From: Campylobacteraceae bacterium
GTDB taxonomy: Bacteria > Campylobacterota > Campylobacteria > Campylobacterales > Sulfurospirillaceae
Length of the DNA stretch: 18,613 bases
Assembly: GCA_019162915.1 (NCBI GenBank)
Contig: JAFLKZ010000091.1
Coordinates: forward strand, 1-18,613
Reading direction: 5' to 3'
Shown: one piece after another, positions 1-8,713 of the stretch
Layout: each line of letters begins with the position of its first letter
Numbering within the stretch: the stretch's first letter is position 1
Translations under genes and position numbers: made by a program
The notes under the pieces: model-generated
What the model was told of the DNA's origin: nothing
Databases searched by the model: none
Seen by the model: the letters and a program-made list of their open reading frames with translations, nothing else

Positions 1-1452
1 GGTTCCATGGCAGATCTGCCCAAACATGCGGCCAAAATAATTTCTGATGATTTTAATGAGGATGATTTAATAAGCACTCTGGAAGAATTATATGAGAATG
101 AAGCATTAAGAAACCAGCTTGGCAAAAATGCTAAAGATAGTATTAATACACTTCATAATCCTGATATATGTGCAGCTATGTACAAAGATACAATTGAAGG
201 ATTTTATCAGTTGGAACATCAGGGTTATAAAAAATTGATTGACAGCTTAGCATCCGAAATATCAATAAACGATGAAACTCTTTCAAAAAATATTTTACTT
301 AAACCGCGACAAAAACAACTTTTTATAGACATTTCTGAACTTGTTCAAAGGGATGCTAAGTCGGGAATCCAAAGAGTTGTCAGAGCGATACTTAAAGAGC
401 TACTAATAAATCCGCCTAGAGGTTACAAAGTAGAGCCTATATATGCTGATGTTCAAACACTAGGCTACAAATATGCGAGACAATTTACAGCAAATTTTTT
501 AAATATACCAATTTCTTTTAAAGATGAACCGATTGACTTTTATGAGGGAGATATATTTTTAGGACTTGATTTACAGCCTTTGGTAGTACCATTCCAAAAA
601 GATTTCCTTGTTTCGATGAGAAATTTTGGAGTAAAAGTTTATTTTGTAATTTATGATTTACTTTGCATAAACAAGCCTGAATTTTTTGTACACGGTGCTT
701 ATGAAGGGTTTGAAAAATGGCTTAACATTGTTTTAGAGAATGATGGCGTTATTTGTATTTCAAAAGCAGTTTCTGAAGAAGTAAAAGCTTATATACAAGT
801 ACAAAATATAAAAACAAAAAAAGATTTTTTGATCGATTGGTTTCATCTCGGGGCAGATATCGACAAGAGTAATCCTTCGAAAGGTTTTCCTCAAAATACC
901 GATGAAGTGCTCAATAAATTAAAGGCAACAAAAACATTTTTAATGGTGGGAACGATAGAGCCAAGAAAGGGAAATCGACTAACACTAGAAGCATTTGAAA
1001 AGCTTTGGAATAGTGGTGCAAATATCAATTTAGTAATCGTCGGTAAGCAAGGTTGGATGATGGATGATTTTATAGATAAAATAAAAGACCATACTGAGCT
1101 TAATAAAAAGTTATTTTGGCTTGATGGTATTAGTGATGAATATCTCGAAAAAGTGTATGAAGCCTCTACTTGTCTAATAGCTGTAAGCGAAGGAGAAGGA
1201 TTTGGACTACCACTCATAGAAGCAGCTCAATATAAAAAGCCCATCATTGCTAGAGACATACCAGTATTTCGTGAAGTTGCGGGAGACTTTGCATATTACT
1301 TTTATAATAGTAATGATTCAGCAGTATTAGAAAAAGCTATAGTAGAGTGGCTTGAAATGTATAAAAATAATGAACATCCAAAATCAGATGAAATGCCGTG
1401 GTTAACATGGAAAGAAAGCAAAGAAAATTTAATAAATAGGATTTTAAAATGA
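1..1452 (+). CDS. GT4-family glycosyltransferase, 5'-truncated, probably two GT domains
   Basis: The frame is open to the first base of the window (Gly-Ser precede the first Met at base 7), so the true start is upstream. The first ~75 visible residues (GSMADLPKHAAK..., then a helical tail) look like the end of one GT-B fold domain. A second complete GT4 domain follows from about residue 100. It has the donor-binding EPRKG motif near residue 317 and the E-x7-E type motif in EGEGFGLPLIEA near residue 397. I infer a bifunctional transferase that adds sugars from nucleotide-sugar donors to a growing lipid-linked glycan at the inner face of the membrane. The gene overlaps the next one by ATGA, which indicates one operon. 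Sugar and linkage cannot be told from sequence. Family assignment is firm; the two-domain reading depends on sequence outside the window. Confidence 0.88.
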   Translation, partial: GSMADLPKHAAKIISDDFNEDDLISTLEELYENEALRNQLGKNAKDSINTLHNPDICAAMYKDTIEGFYQLEHQGYKKLIDSLASEISINDETLSKNILLKPRQKQLFIDISELVQRDAKSGIQRVVRAILKELLINPPRGYKVEPIYADVQTLGYKYARQFTANFLNIPISFKDEPIDFYEGDIFLGLDLQPLVVPFQKDFLVSMRNFGVKVYFVIYDLLCINKPEFFVHGAYEGFEKWLNIVLENDGVICISKAVSEEVKAYIQVQNIKTKKDFLIDWFHLGADIDKSNPSKGFPQNTDEVLNKLKATKTFLMVGTIEPRKGNRLTLEAFEKLWNSGANINLVIVGKQGWMMDDFIDKIKDHTELNKKLFWLDGISDEYLEKVYEASTCLIAVSEGEGFGLPLIEAAQYKKPIIARDIPVFREVAGDFAYYFYNSNDSAVLEKAIVEWLEMYKNNEHPKSDEMPWLTWKESKENLINRILK

Positions 1453-3692
1453 AAGATAAAATTATGTCATACTTGAATACACCAAAGATAATGCTTTGGT
1501 TGAGCGTAAGTATTTTTGTACTAGGTTTTTTGCATACTTTTTACTATAAGTTTTATCAGCCTGATGATGCTTTTATCTATTTAGTGTATGTTCAAAGTTA
1601 TTTAAATGGATTTGGTTTAACATTTAATGGAGAGTTGGTTGAAGGGTATTCATCCGTTTTATGGACACTTTTAGTTACGGCTGTTTCTATCCTTGGACTT
1701 GACCCAATGGATGTATCAAAAGCTCTTGGTTGGATTTTTTATATACTACTTGGATTATTTTTATTCGTTTTGTTTAAAAAAATAGCGAATGAAAAAAAAT
1801 ATCTTTCATTATTGATGATAATGCTTTATTTTTCCGTGCCACCATTGGCCATGTGGGCATCTGGTGCTATGGAAACTATGTTATTTGCATTTTTAGTTTC
1901 ATTTGCGCCACTTGTTTATGCTTATGGAAGAATTTATAATCCATCATATTTTAATTCATTGATTTCAGGTATTGCATTTGGACTTATATCTTTAACAAGA
2001 CCAGAAGGTTTTGCTCTTATTGGGTCAATTTTTGCTTTTGAGCTTGTTTATTCTTTCTATAAAAAAGAGTTAAATAAAAATTATTTTTTCATTGCATTCG
2101 TAAGTTATCTTTTTATAACACTAGTAATGTTTTTAGGAAGATGTTCTGTTTATCATGAATTGTTTCCGGTTACTGTATCGGCAAAAACAGGAAATTTGGC
2201 TTGGCAAATGCAACTTGGAACAGCATATATATTGAGTTTTATTAAGGAGTATCCTTTATTTTTTCTCTCATATTTTTTCTCTCTTGTCATTGTTATTTTG
2301 AATGCAAAAAAAGATTTACGATTGTTTTTTATGGCTTTAATGGGTACTATCGTAATTATGGGATATGGGCTGTTTAATTTTTTGGTTGGTGGCGACTGGA
2401 TGTTGGGATGGCGATTTTTGGTGCCTATATTGCCATTAATGGTATTTTCCATTCTTGTCTCTGTGTACTTTATGAAAACAAAAATAATGCTGATTGCAGT
2501 GTTAGTAAATATCTTAATGTTCGCAAGTTTAACTCTAACACTGAATGAGCTCTGTTTTAATGAAAGAAAAGCAACATTTGGTGATGATTTAATGGGACAA
2601 TATATTAAATCTCTTAACTTACCTAAAAATACTGTTCTTGCTGTGGTTGATGCAGGTGCTATCCCTTATTACGCTGCATTGCCCACAATCGATATGATTG
2701 GTTTAAACAATCGTCATATAGCAAAACTACCTGGAGGATTTTTACAAAAATATGATAACGAATATGTTCTTTCTCAAAAACCACAAGTAATCCAGTTTCA
2801 TACCAAATACATTAATGACCAAGAGGATGTCGCACCTACTAAAGCATTTAGAGGTGGTTTGGTTCTTTTTTACACACCAGAGTTTCAAAAATGGTATGAT
2901 AGAGATAAAAATTCTCCTGTTCCTCATCTATTTGTTAGAAGAGATGTCCCGTTAGAGAAGACTTTTTTAGATACATACTATGATGCATCATTACGATTGA
3001 TAAATAAACAAAAAGGTGAAATAACTGTTGAACTTACTAAAATAGGAGAGGGGACATGGCTCAATCAAGAGTCGACCCATTTAGAAGCAGGAGTAGTTTA
3101 TCTAAAAGCAAAAGCAATCAATAATGCTGGCAGCATCTTGCATGAGTCTTTGCACACTATTCCAAGTAAAATGCTTCAAAATGACAAACAAACAATTACA
3201 ATTAAATTGCCTGAGCTAAAAGATAATATAAAATGGACAATTTGCCCAACACTATTAGGTGTCAAAGATTTTAACATGTGCAGCGAAGGCGAAGCTATAG
3301 AATTTGGCAATGCTTCATCTTCTAAACCATTTAAACTGAACGAACTTGTGAGTTTTAAAGATACTAGACTTTTCTTGCAAGGATGGTCTGAGCCTGAGAT
3401 GACACATATATGGTCACTTGGTACAAAATCATCAATAGAATTTACAGTGAATGAAAAACCTAAGAGTTTGGCTTTGTTAATACAACCTTTTGAAGTTCAA
3501 AATATTAAGATTTATTTAAATGAACAGTTGGTTTTGACCAAAAAAATTGATAAAGAAGAGCTTGTGATTGTAAATGGGAATTTAACAAGCGGTAAGAATA
3601 CAATCGTAATAGAACATCCTGATGCAAAAATTCCAAGTCAAAATGATTTACGAAAAATTGCTATTGCTTTTAAAGAGATGAGAATTGATTGA
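1449..3692 (+). CDS. GT-C fold membrane glycosyltransferase, AftB-like (candidate arabinofuranosyltransferase)
   Basis: This 747-residue protein has about ten hydrophobic membrane segments in residues 1-370 and a soluble C-terminal part (about 430-747) rich in beta-strand-like sequence, presumably periplasmic. An acidic pair, Asp39-Asp40, sits in the first outer loop. It is followed by an aromatic stretch and the segment LVEGYSSVLW. This closely resembles the catalytic loop of the GT-C enzymes typified by mycobacterial AftB, which use polyprenyl-phospho-D-arabinofuranose. The same operon carries a complete-looking set for making that donor, which supports an arabinofuranosyltransferase role. 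The start overlaps the upstream stop (ATGA). The acceptor (polysaccharide, lipid A core or pilin) is unknown. GT-C membership is confident; arabinose specificity is inferred from context and loop similarity. Confidence 0.8.
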   Translation: MKDKIMSYLNTPKIMLWLSVSIFVLGFLHTFYYKFYQPDDAFIYLVYVQSYLNGFGLTFNGELVEGYSSVLWTLLVTAVSILGLDPMDVSKALGWIFYILLGLFLFVLFKKIANEKKYLSLLMIMLYFSVPPLAMWASGAMETMLFAFLVSFAPLVYAYGRIYNPSYFNSLISGIAFGLISLTRPEGFALIGSIFAFELVYSFYKKELNKNYFFIAFVSYLFITLVMFLGRCSVYHELFPVTVSAKTGNLAWQMQLGTAYILSFIKEYPLFFLSYFFSLVIVILNAKKDLRLFFMALMGTIVIMGYGLFNFLVGGDWMLGWRFLVPILPLMVFSILVSVYFMKTKIMLIAVLVNILMFASLTLTLNELCFNERKATFGDDLMGQYIKSLNLPKNTVLAVVDAGAIPYYAALPTIDMIGLNNRHIAKLPGGFLQKYDNEYVLSQKPQVIQFHTKYINDQEDVAPTKAFRGGLVLFYTPEFQKWYDRDKNSPVPHLFVRRDVPLEKTFLDTYYDASLRLINKQKGEITVELTKIGEGTWLNQESTHLEAGVVYLKAKAINNAGSILHESLHTIPSKMLQNDKQTITIKLPELKDNIKWTICPTLLGVKDFNMCSEGEAIEFGNASSSKPFKLNELVSFKDTRLFLQGWSEPEMTHIWSLGTKSSIEFTVNEKPKSLALLIQPFEVQNIKIYLNEQLVLTKKIDKEELVIVNGNLTSGKNTIVIEHPDAKIPSQNDLRKIAIAFKEMRID

Positions 3693-5059
3693 TGACTATT
3701 TTAAAGTATGATTTTGTTATTGTGGGAACCGGATTTTCATCTTCCTTTTTTTTGCATAAACTAGTTGAGCATAAAGATTTTAATAAATTCAAAATTTTGG
3801 TTTTAGAGAGGGGTAGTTTAGAAACTCATGAAGAAAAAGTAAAAAATAGAATTTTGTGGCAGCAAGGTCATGGTGTTACCTCAAAAACTAATTATAAAAA
3901 TACTTTTATCAACAATAATGAAAATAAAGAATGGGTTTATACGCCAAGTTTTGGAGGAAGTTCTAATTGTTGGTGGGGGTGTACTCCTAGAATGTTACCA
4001 AACGATTTCAAAATGAAATCAACCTTTGGTGTTGGATATGACTGGCCAATATCTTATAATGATTTAGAACCTTACTATTCTGAAGCAGAAAATATAATGC
4101 AAATATCTGGAGATATGCAAGCCCCTTATTGTATGTCACATAAGTACCCTTTACCACCCCATCGCTTGAGCAGTTTTGATTCTATCATGAAAAAAGAGTA
4201 TCCAAGTCAATATTTTTCAATGCCTTGTGCAAGACCTAGTGTGGCAATTGAATCTGCCCCAAGATGTTGCGCCTCCTCTGTATGCCATCTATGTCCAATA
4301 GATTCTAAGTTTACAATTTTAAGTCGAATGAATAAACTATACCTTCATAAAAATATTGATATTTTGTATGATGCTCAAGCTTTATTTTTTGATCATAAGT
4401 ACGGCTTTGCGAAAAACATTACATACCAAAAAAATAATATAAACTATATAGTAGAATTAAAATATCTAGTTCTAGGTGCAAATGCAATTTTTAATGCGCA
4501 TATACTTTTAAATTCAAAAATAGAAAATTCTTTGATTGGTAAAGGGCTTGCGGAACAAGTTTCGATTGATGTCAAAGTTCCACTTCAAGCTGGCATTAAA
4601 AACTTTGATGGGTCAACATCTTTAACTGGACATGGTTATATGTTATATGACGGAGATCATCGAAGGCAATATGCCGCGTGCTTAATTGAGAGTAATAATA
4701 TTCCAGGTGGATTTAGACTAGAGAAAGGAAAAACTACATCTGTTGCATATTTTAAATTGATATTTGAAGATATTCCAGATTATAAATATAATTTTATTGA
4801 AGCATCAAAAGATATTAGATTACCTATATTGAACTACAAGCAATATAGTGATTATACAGCAAGAGGAATTTTTCAAGCAAAAGAAAAATTTTTGGATATG
4901 CTGAAACAATTTCCAATTGATGGAGAGATTATTTTTGGAGTTAGTTCTAAAACAGAAGGTCACATCATGGGAACTACTAAAATGGGAAAAGAAGAGAAAG
5001 ATAGCGTAGTGGATGAAAATTTAAAGGTGCTTTATCGTTATATGCTGCTGATAAACTAA
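3692..5059 (+). CDS. GMC-family FAD oxidoreductase with [3Fe-4S]-type Cys motif, C-terminus disrupted
   Basis: The N-terminal FAD-binding motif is VGTGFSSS (Gly12, Gly14). The GMC signature FGGSSNCWWG follows near residue 90, and HIMGTTKMG lies at residues 424-432, including the first catalytic His. Cys192, Cys193 and Cys198, with a further Cys201, match the CC-x4-C pattern that binds a 3Fe-4S cluster in FAD-glucose dehydrogenase-type enzymes. The next gene encodes the matching Tat-exported small subunit, so the pair would be a periplasmic polyol or sugar dehydrogenase. After NLKV (446) the expected block with the second catalytic His/Asn and the last helix is missing, and nine unrelated residues run to a stop. 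The lost helix is still encoded in another frame (see 5023-5073). ATG 3692 overlaps the upstream TGA and is preferred to TTG 3689. The enzyme is probably inactive unless this is a sequencing error. Confidence 0.85.
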   Translation: MTILKYDFVIVGTGFSSSFFLHKLVEHKDFNKFKILVLERGSLETHEEKVKNRILWQQGHGVTSKTNYKNTFINNNENKEWVYTPSFGGSSNCWWGCTPRMLPNDFKMKSTFGVGYDWPISYNDLEPYYSEAENIMQISGDMQAPYCMSHKYPLPPHRLSSFDSIMKKEYPSQYFSMPCARPSVAIESAPRCCASSVCHLCPIDSKFTILSRMNKLYLHKNIDILYDAQALFFDHKYGFAKNITYQKNNINYIVELKYLVLGANAIFNAHILLNSKIENSLIGKGLAEQVSIDVKVPLQAGIKNFDGSTSLTGHGYMLYDGDHRRQYAACLIESNNIPGGFRLEKGKTTSVAYFKLIFEDIPDYKYNFIEASKDIRLPILNYKQYSDYTARGIFQAKEKFLDMLKQFPIDGEIIFGVSSKTEGHIMGTTKMGKEEKDSVVDENLKVLYRYMLLIN

Positions 5060-5073
5060 AGGAAACATTATAA
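5023..5073 (+). pseudogene. Out-of-frame remnant of the GMC oxidoreductase C-terminal helix
   Basis: In a frame shifted from the upstream gene, this stretch reads KGALSLYAADKLKETL and then stops. That looks like the terminal helix of GMC enzymes (ALALRAADYL-like), which normally follows the NPTLT segment. Its TAA stop overlaps the ATG of the small subunit (TAATG at 5071-5075). This is the same tight coupling used elsewhere in the operon, and it supports the idea that this was the original end of the gene. The intervening block of roughly 25 codons appears to be deleted near base 5023-5030. This is read by eye from a short segment. Confidence 0.6.
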
Positions 5074-5435
5074 TGAATGATAAAAGAAGATCTTTTCTAA
5101 AAAAGTTGTTTTATATTTTTTTATATAGTTTTTCACAGTTTACATTATTTGCTGATACAAAGGATATTCTTAGAGAGCAAGTTGCTTTTAAGATTGCCAA
5201 AAAACTGAACTACTTAAAACTAGATAAGTTTAGTTTAAAACAATTTTCTATAGCGTATATAAATGAGCATAAGTTGCTTGCAATAAATAACTTTAATGTT
5301 GAACATGCGGCAAGCCATTTCTTGTTGTCGAGTGATTTTTTTGAAAGTGCACAAAATGACCGTAAAATTATTATGCTGAAAGAATACTATAATCCATATA
5401 GTGGCTGTACGAATTCTATTGCAAGGTTTCTTTGA
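5073..5435 (+). CDS. Tat-signal small subunit of GMC dehydrogenase (gluconate 2-dehydrogenase subunit 3-like)
   Basis: The 120-residue protein begins with the twin-arginine motif KRRSFLKK and a hydrophobic stretch (residues 12-26), followed by FAD as a plausible cleavage region. The C-terminal part has FLLSSDFF (83-90) and YNPYSGCTN (106-114). Both resemble conserved features of the small subunits of FAD-dependent glucose, fructose and sorbitol dehydrogenases. These small subunits carry the Tat signal for the GMC catalytic subunit and help it mature. A ribosome-binding sequence (AAAGGAAA) lies about 8 bases before the ATG, and the stop overlaps the next start (TGATG). It should export its partner to the periplasm. 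Since the partner is apparently broken, this gene may now be idle. Confidence 0.72.
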   Translation: MNDKRRSFLKKLFYIFLYSFSQFTLFADTKDILREQVAFKIAKKLNYLKLDKFSLKQFSIAYINEHKLLAINNFNVEHAASHFLLSSDFFESAQNDRKIIMLKEYYNPYSGCTNSIARFL

Positions 5436-6301
5436 TGAAAAATATTATATATTTAATCCGTCCCCACCAGTGGATAAAAAATTTTTTCTTATTTGCTCCG
5501 TTGTTTTTTTCATTTAGTTTTACAAGTGATAAAATCAGTATCGTTTGTTTAGGATTTTTCTTATTTAGTTTGGCAGCTAGCAGTATCTATGTACTCAATG
5601 ATTATCACGATATAGAAGAAGACAAAGCCCATCCTACCAAAAAAAATCGTCCACTTGCTAGTGGGAAGGTTTCAAAAAGTAGTGCAAAAGTTTTGATATT
5701 TGGTTTGATGTCATTTTCTATAATTAGCTCTTTGATGTTATCTTTGGAGTTTATGGCAGTAGTTTTGTTTTATATAGTTCTCAATATTGCTTATACTTTT
5801 AAGCTTAAACACATCTCTATTCTTGATATCTCCATCATAGCAGTAGGTTTTGTTTTGCGAATCTATGGGGGGGCAGTACTTATAGATAATTCCCCTTCGA
5901 TGTGGATAGTTTTGGTAACATTTGTACTAGCACTCTTTTTGGCACTTGCAAAAAGAAGAGATGATTGCCTTTTAGCACTTGATGGTAAAAAGACCCGTAA
6001 AAATATCGATGGTTACAACCTTGAGATGGTCAATGCCACTATGACATTGATGGCTGGAGTTGTTGTGTTATCTTATATTATGTACACAGTATCGCCTGAA
6101 GTGATAGCGAGACTTGGAACTCACAATCTTTATTTTACATCATTTTTTGTAATACTTGGGATTTTGAGATATATGCAGTTGACGTTTGTATTGCAAAACA
6201 GTGGAAGCCCTACTAAATTAGTACTAAAAGATAGATTTTTACAATTGGTTTTGATTGGATGGCTCTTAAGTTTTTATCTTATTGCTAAGGTTTTCAATTG
6301 A
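5435..6301 (+). CDS. UbiA-family polyprenyl-phosphate phosphoribosyltransferase (DPPR synthase-like)
   Basis: This 288-residue integral membrane protein has about eight or nine hydrophobic segments. It opens with LIRPHQWIKN, typical of the decaprenyl-phosphate phosphoribosyltransferase branch of UbiA enzymes. The Mg-diphosphate motif N55-D-x2-D-x3-D63 is followed by HPTKKNRPLASG, again typical of that branch. The second conserved region is LDISIIAVGFVLR. The enzyme should transfer 5-phosphoribose from PRPP to polyprenyl phosphate, the first committed step towards polyprenyl-phospho-arabinose (equivalent of mycobacterial Rv3806c). ATG 5435 overlaps the upstream TGA and is preferred to TTG 5432. 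The DprE1- and DprE2-like genes just downstream make the assignment strong. Confidence 0.9.
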   Translation: MKNIIYLIRPHQWIKNFFLFAPLFFSFSFTSDKISIVCLGFFLFSLAASSIYVLNDYHDIEEDKAHPTKKNRPLASGKVSKSSAKVLIFGLMSFSIISSLMLSLEFMAVVLFYIVLNIAYTFKLKHISILDISIIAVGFVLRIYGGAVLIDNSPSMWIVLVTFVLALFLALAKRRDDCLLALDGKKTRKNIDGYNLEMVNATMTLMAGVVVLSYIMYTVSPEVIARLGTHNLYFTSFFVILGILRYMQLTFVLQNSGSPTKLVLKDRFLQLVLIGWLLSFYLIAKVFN

Positions 6302-6687
6302 TAGCCTCAAAATATATTATTTTTGCAATTTTTTCTACCATCATAAATTTATTTTTTCAATACATATCATTTGTGATATATAGCGGATTTTTATCGCTAT
6401 ATATCGCAATGTTCCTTGGTACATTTGCTGGGCTTGTTGCTAAATATATTCTTGATAAAAAATATATCTTTTATCACAAACCTAAAAATAAAAAAGATGA
6501 CGGTAAAAAGTTTGTTCTATATTCCTTTATGGGAGTTTTTACAACTTTTATATTTTGGGGATTTGAGATAGGATTTGATATTGTGTTTAAATATGAAAAT
6601 GCAAAATATTGTGGTGCTGTTATTGGTTTGGGTATTGGTTATGTTATAAAGTATTTTTTAGATAAAAAATTTGTGTTTAAGGATTAA
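6298..6687 (+). CDS. GtrA-family four-helix membrane protein (Rv3789-like)
   Basis: This small protein (129 residues) has four evident membrane helices, with positive loops such as LDKKYIF and LDKKFVF after helices 2 and 4. This is the GtrA (PF04138) layout. GtrA proteins have been linked to translocation of polyprenyl-linked sugars or, for mycobacterial Rv3789, to recruiting arabinan enzymes beside DprE1. The start is TTG at 6298, overlapping the TGA of the UbiA gene (TTGA). No ATG fits the conserved N-terminus, so the rare start looks genuine. Its place between the UbiA and DprE1 genes suggests a role in membrane handling of polyprenyl-phospho-arabinose or its precursors. Confidence 0.82.
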   Translation: MIASKYIIFAIFSTIINLFFQYISFVIYSGFLSLYIAMFLGTFAGLVAKYILDKKYIFYHKPKNKKDDGKKFVLYSFMGVFTTFIFWGFEIGFDIVFKYENAKYCGAVIGLGIGYVIKYFLDKKFVFKD

Positions 6688-6688
6688 A

Positions 6689-7981
6689 ATGAATCTAGCA
6701 AGTTGGGGTATGTATCCTGTCATTAAAAATAAAAGTTTTAGCTTAAAAGATGAAAAGAGTCTCCAAAACTATCTTCAAAAAACAGAGCAAATGATCCCTT
6801 TTGGAAATGGTAGAAGCTATGGCGATAGTGCTTTGGCTGAAAACATTGTTTATTGTAAGCCTTATAACTATTTTCTGGGATTTGATGAGAGTGAGGGCAT
6901 TGTTCATTGTCAAAGCGGTGTCTTACTCTCTGAAATACTAGAAGTTTTTGTTCGAAAGGGATGGTTCCTTAAAGTCACTCCTGGTACAAAACTCATAACC
7001 GTTGGTGGAGCAATCGCTAGCGATATACATGGAAAAAATCATCATGTGGAAGGTTGCTTTAGCAAATGCGTCCAAGAGATACGCGTGATGTTAGAAAGTG
7101 GCGAGATCGTTACATGTAAAAAAGGAGATGAACTTTTTCTAGCTACATGTGGAGGTATGGGACTCACAGGTGTGATCTTAGATGCTAAGGTTGCTCTTAA
7201 AAAAATCAATTCTAAAAGCATCAATCAAATCACCATCAAAACTAAAAATCTTAAAGAAACATTTGAAGCCTTTGAAAAATATGCGCGTATGCCTTACTCT
7301 GTAGCTTGGATTGACTGTTTGGCAAAAGGTGAAAATATCGGTAAATGTTTGTTGATGGTTGGGGATTTTGCTGATGATAGAGACTTGAGTTTTAAGGAGA
7401 AAAAAAAGCTAAACATTCCGTTTATGTTTCCATCTTTTGCGCTTAACAACTTAAGTGTTAAAGCATTTAACTGGCTTTACTATAAAAAATCTCCCGCTGG
7501 AGAGTCTCATCAAAAAGTAGATATCGATACCTTCTTTTACCCACTAGACGCTATCAATAACTGGAATCGCATCTATGGTAAAGGTGGATTTACACAGTAC
7601 CAATTTATCCTACCTAAAGAGGTAAGTTACGATGGGCTTAAGGAGATTTTAGGAGCCATTGCGGAGAGTGGCAAAGGCTCTTTCTTGGCTGTGTTGAAAC
7701 TTTACGGTAAAGCCAATGCCAATTACCTCTCCTTTCCTATGGAAGGGTATAGCTTAGCACTTGACTTTAAGATCGAGAAAGGATTATTCGAGCTACTGGA
7801 TAAACTTGATCAAATTGTTTTGAGGTTTGGTGGTAGAATCTACTTAACAAAAGATGTGAGAGTTTCTAAAGAGACATTTGAAAAAGGCTACCCTATGATA
7901 GAAAAATTTAGAGCATTTCGAAAAGAAAATGGCATGGATAAAAAGTTCCATTCTTTACAAAGCAAGAGGGTAGGCATATGA
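6689..7981 (+). CDS. DprE1-like FAD oxidase subunit of polyprenyl-phosphoribose 2'-epimerase
   Basis: The 430-residue flavoprotein has GNGRSYGDSA (39-48) and a long FAD-binding stretch TVGGAIASDIHGKNHH (104-119), nearly the same as in mycobacterial DprE1. The tail carries YLTKDVR with Lys388, corresponding to catalytic Lys418 of M. tuberculosis. The enzyme should oxidise the 2'-OH of polyprenyl-phospho-ribose to the keto intermediate. The residue equivalent to Cys387, which covalently binds benzothiazinones, is Ala357 here (GYSLALDF versus GWNICVDF, recalled from memory; 31 residues before the Lys in both). ATG 6689, with AAGGA 6 bases upstream, is preferred to TTG 6671 because homologues begin near the SWG motif. 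It overlaps the DprE2-like gene by ATGA. Confidence 0.93.
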   Translation: MNLASWGMYPVIKNKSFSLKDEKSLQNYLQKTEQMIPFGNGRSYGDSALAENIVYCKPYNYFLGFDESEGIVHCQSGVLLSEILEVFVRKGWFLKVTPGTKLITVGGAIASDIHGKNHHVEGCFSKCVQEIRVMLESGEIVTCKKGDELFLATCGGMGLTGVILDAKVALKKINSKSINQITIKTKNLKETFEAFEKYARMPYSVAWIDCLAKGENIGKCLLMVGDFADDRDLSFKEKKKLNIPFMFPSFALNNLSVKAFNWLYYKKSPAGESHQKVDIDTFFYPLDAINNWNRIYGKGGFTQYQFILPKEVSYDGLKEILGAIAESGKGSFLAVLKLYGKANANYLSFPMEGYSLALDFKIEKGLFELLDKLDQIVLRFGGRIYLTKDVRVSKETFEKGYPMIEKFRAFRKENGMDKKFHSLQSKRVGI

Positions 7982-8709
7982 GTTATGTATTGATTATCGG
8001 GGCAAAAAGTGACATTGCAAAAGCAGTCGCACGCGAATATGCAAAAAATGGGTATGACCTTTATCTAGCAGCTAGAAATGTTTCAGAACTTGAAGGGTTT
8101 AAAAAAGATATTGAGATACGCAGCAATCGTCGCTTAGAACTGAAAGAATTTGACATGGTTGCATTTGACTCTCACCAAGCTTTTTATGATGCGCTTGAGC
8201 CTAAACCTTTAGGCGTCATCGTTGTAGTTGGCTATATGGTTGATCAAAAAGTAGCAGAAAACAGCTTAGCAGATTCGCTCAATATTTTACATGTAAACTT
8301 TACAGGATGTGTCAGTTTACTGAATATCATAGCCAATGACTTTGAAAAGCGAAAAAGTGGTTTTATCGTAGGTATAAGCTCTGTTGCAGGAGACCGTGGA
8401 AGAAAAGCCAATTATATTTACGGGAGTGCAAAGGCTGGCTTTAGTGCGTATCTAAGCGGACTTCGCAATCGATTATATGTAAGTGGTGTGCAAGTATTGA
8501 CCGTTAAGCCAGGATTTGTCAATACTAAGATGACAGAAGGGCTCGACTTGCCCGCAAAGTTAACAGCAGAGCCAGAAGATGTGGCTCACGATATCTTTGA
8601 GGCACAACAAAAAGGTAAAGATGTACTGTATACTAAATGCATTTGGAAGCTTATTATGCTTATTATCAAACATATTCCAGAATCGATGTTTAAAAAAATG
8701 AGTATTTAA
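7978..8709 (+). CDS. DprE2-like short-chain reductase of polyprenyl-phosphoribose 2'-epimerase
   Basis: This 243-residue short-chain dehydrogenase has the nucleotide-binding segment GAKSDIA (8-14), Asn108 in HVNF, Ser134/135 in GISSVAG and the catalytic pair Tyr148-x3-Lys152 in YGSAK. The C-terminus has a hydrophobic stretch (WKLIMLIIKHIP), as in DprE2 proteins that associate with the membrane. It should reduce the 2'-keto intermediate from the DprE1-like partner to polyprenyl-phospho-D-arabinose, using NAD(P)H. The start overlaps the DprE1 stop (ATGA), which fits the obligate two-subunit epimerase. SDR membership is certain. The DprE2 role follows from adjacency and overall similarity. Confidence 0.92.
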   Translation: MSYVLIIGAKSDIAKAVAREYAKNGYDLYLAARNVSELEGFKKDIEIRSNRRLELKEFDMVAFDSHQAFYDALEPKPLGVIVVVGYMVDQKVAENSLADSLNILHVNFTGCVSLLNIIANDFEKRKSGFIVGISSVAGDRGRKANYIYGSAKAGFSAYLSGLRNRLYVSGVQVLTVKPGFVNTKMTEGLDLPAKLTAEPEDVAHDIFEAQQKGKDVLYTKCIWKLIMLIIKHIPESMFKKMSI

Positions 8710-8713
8710 CCCC

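Noticed and set aside
891..1217. Reverse-strand open frame of 108 codons
   Set aside because: It lies fully within the glycosyltransferase gene, its product has no recognisable motif, and the + strand gene is well supported.
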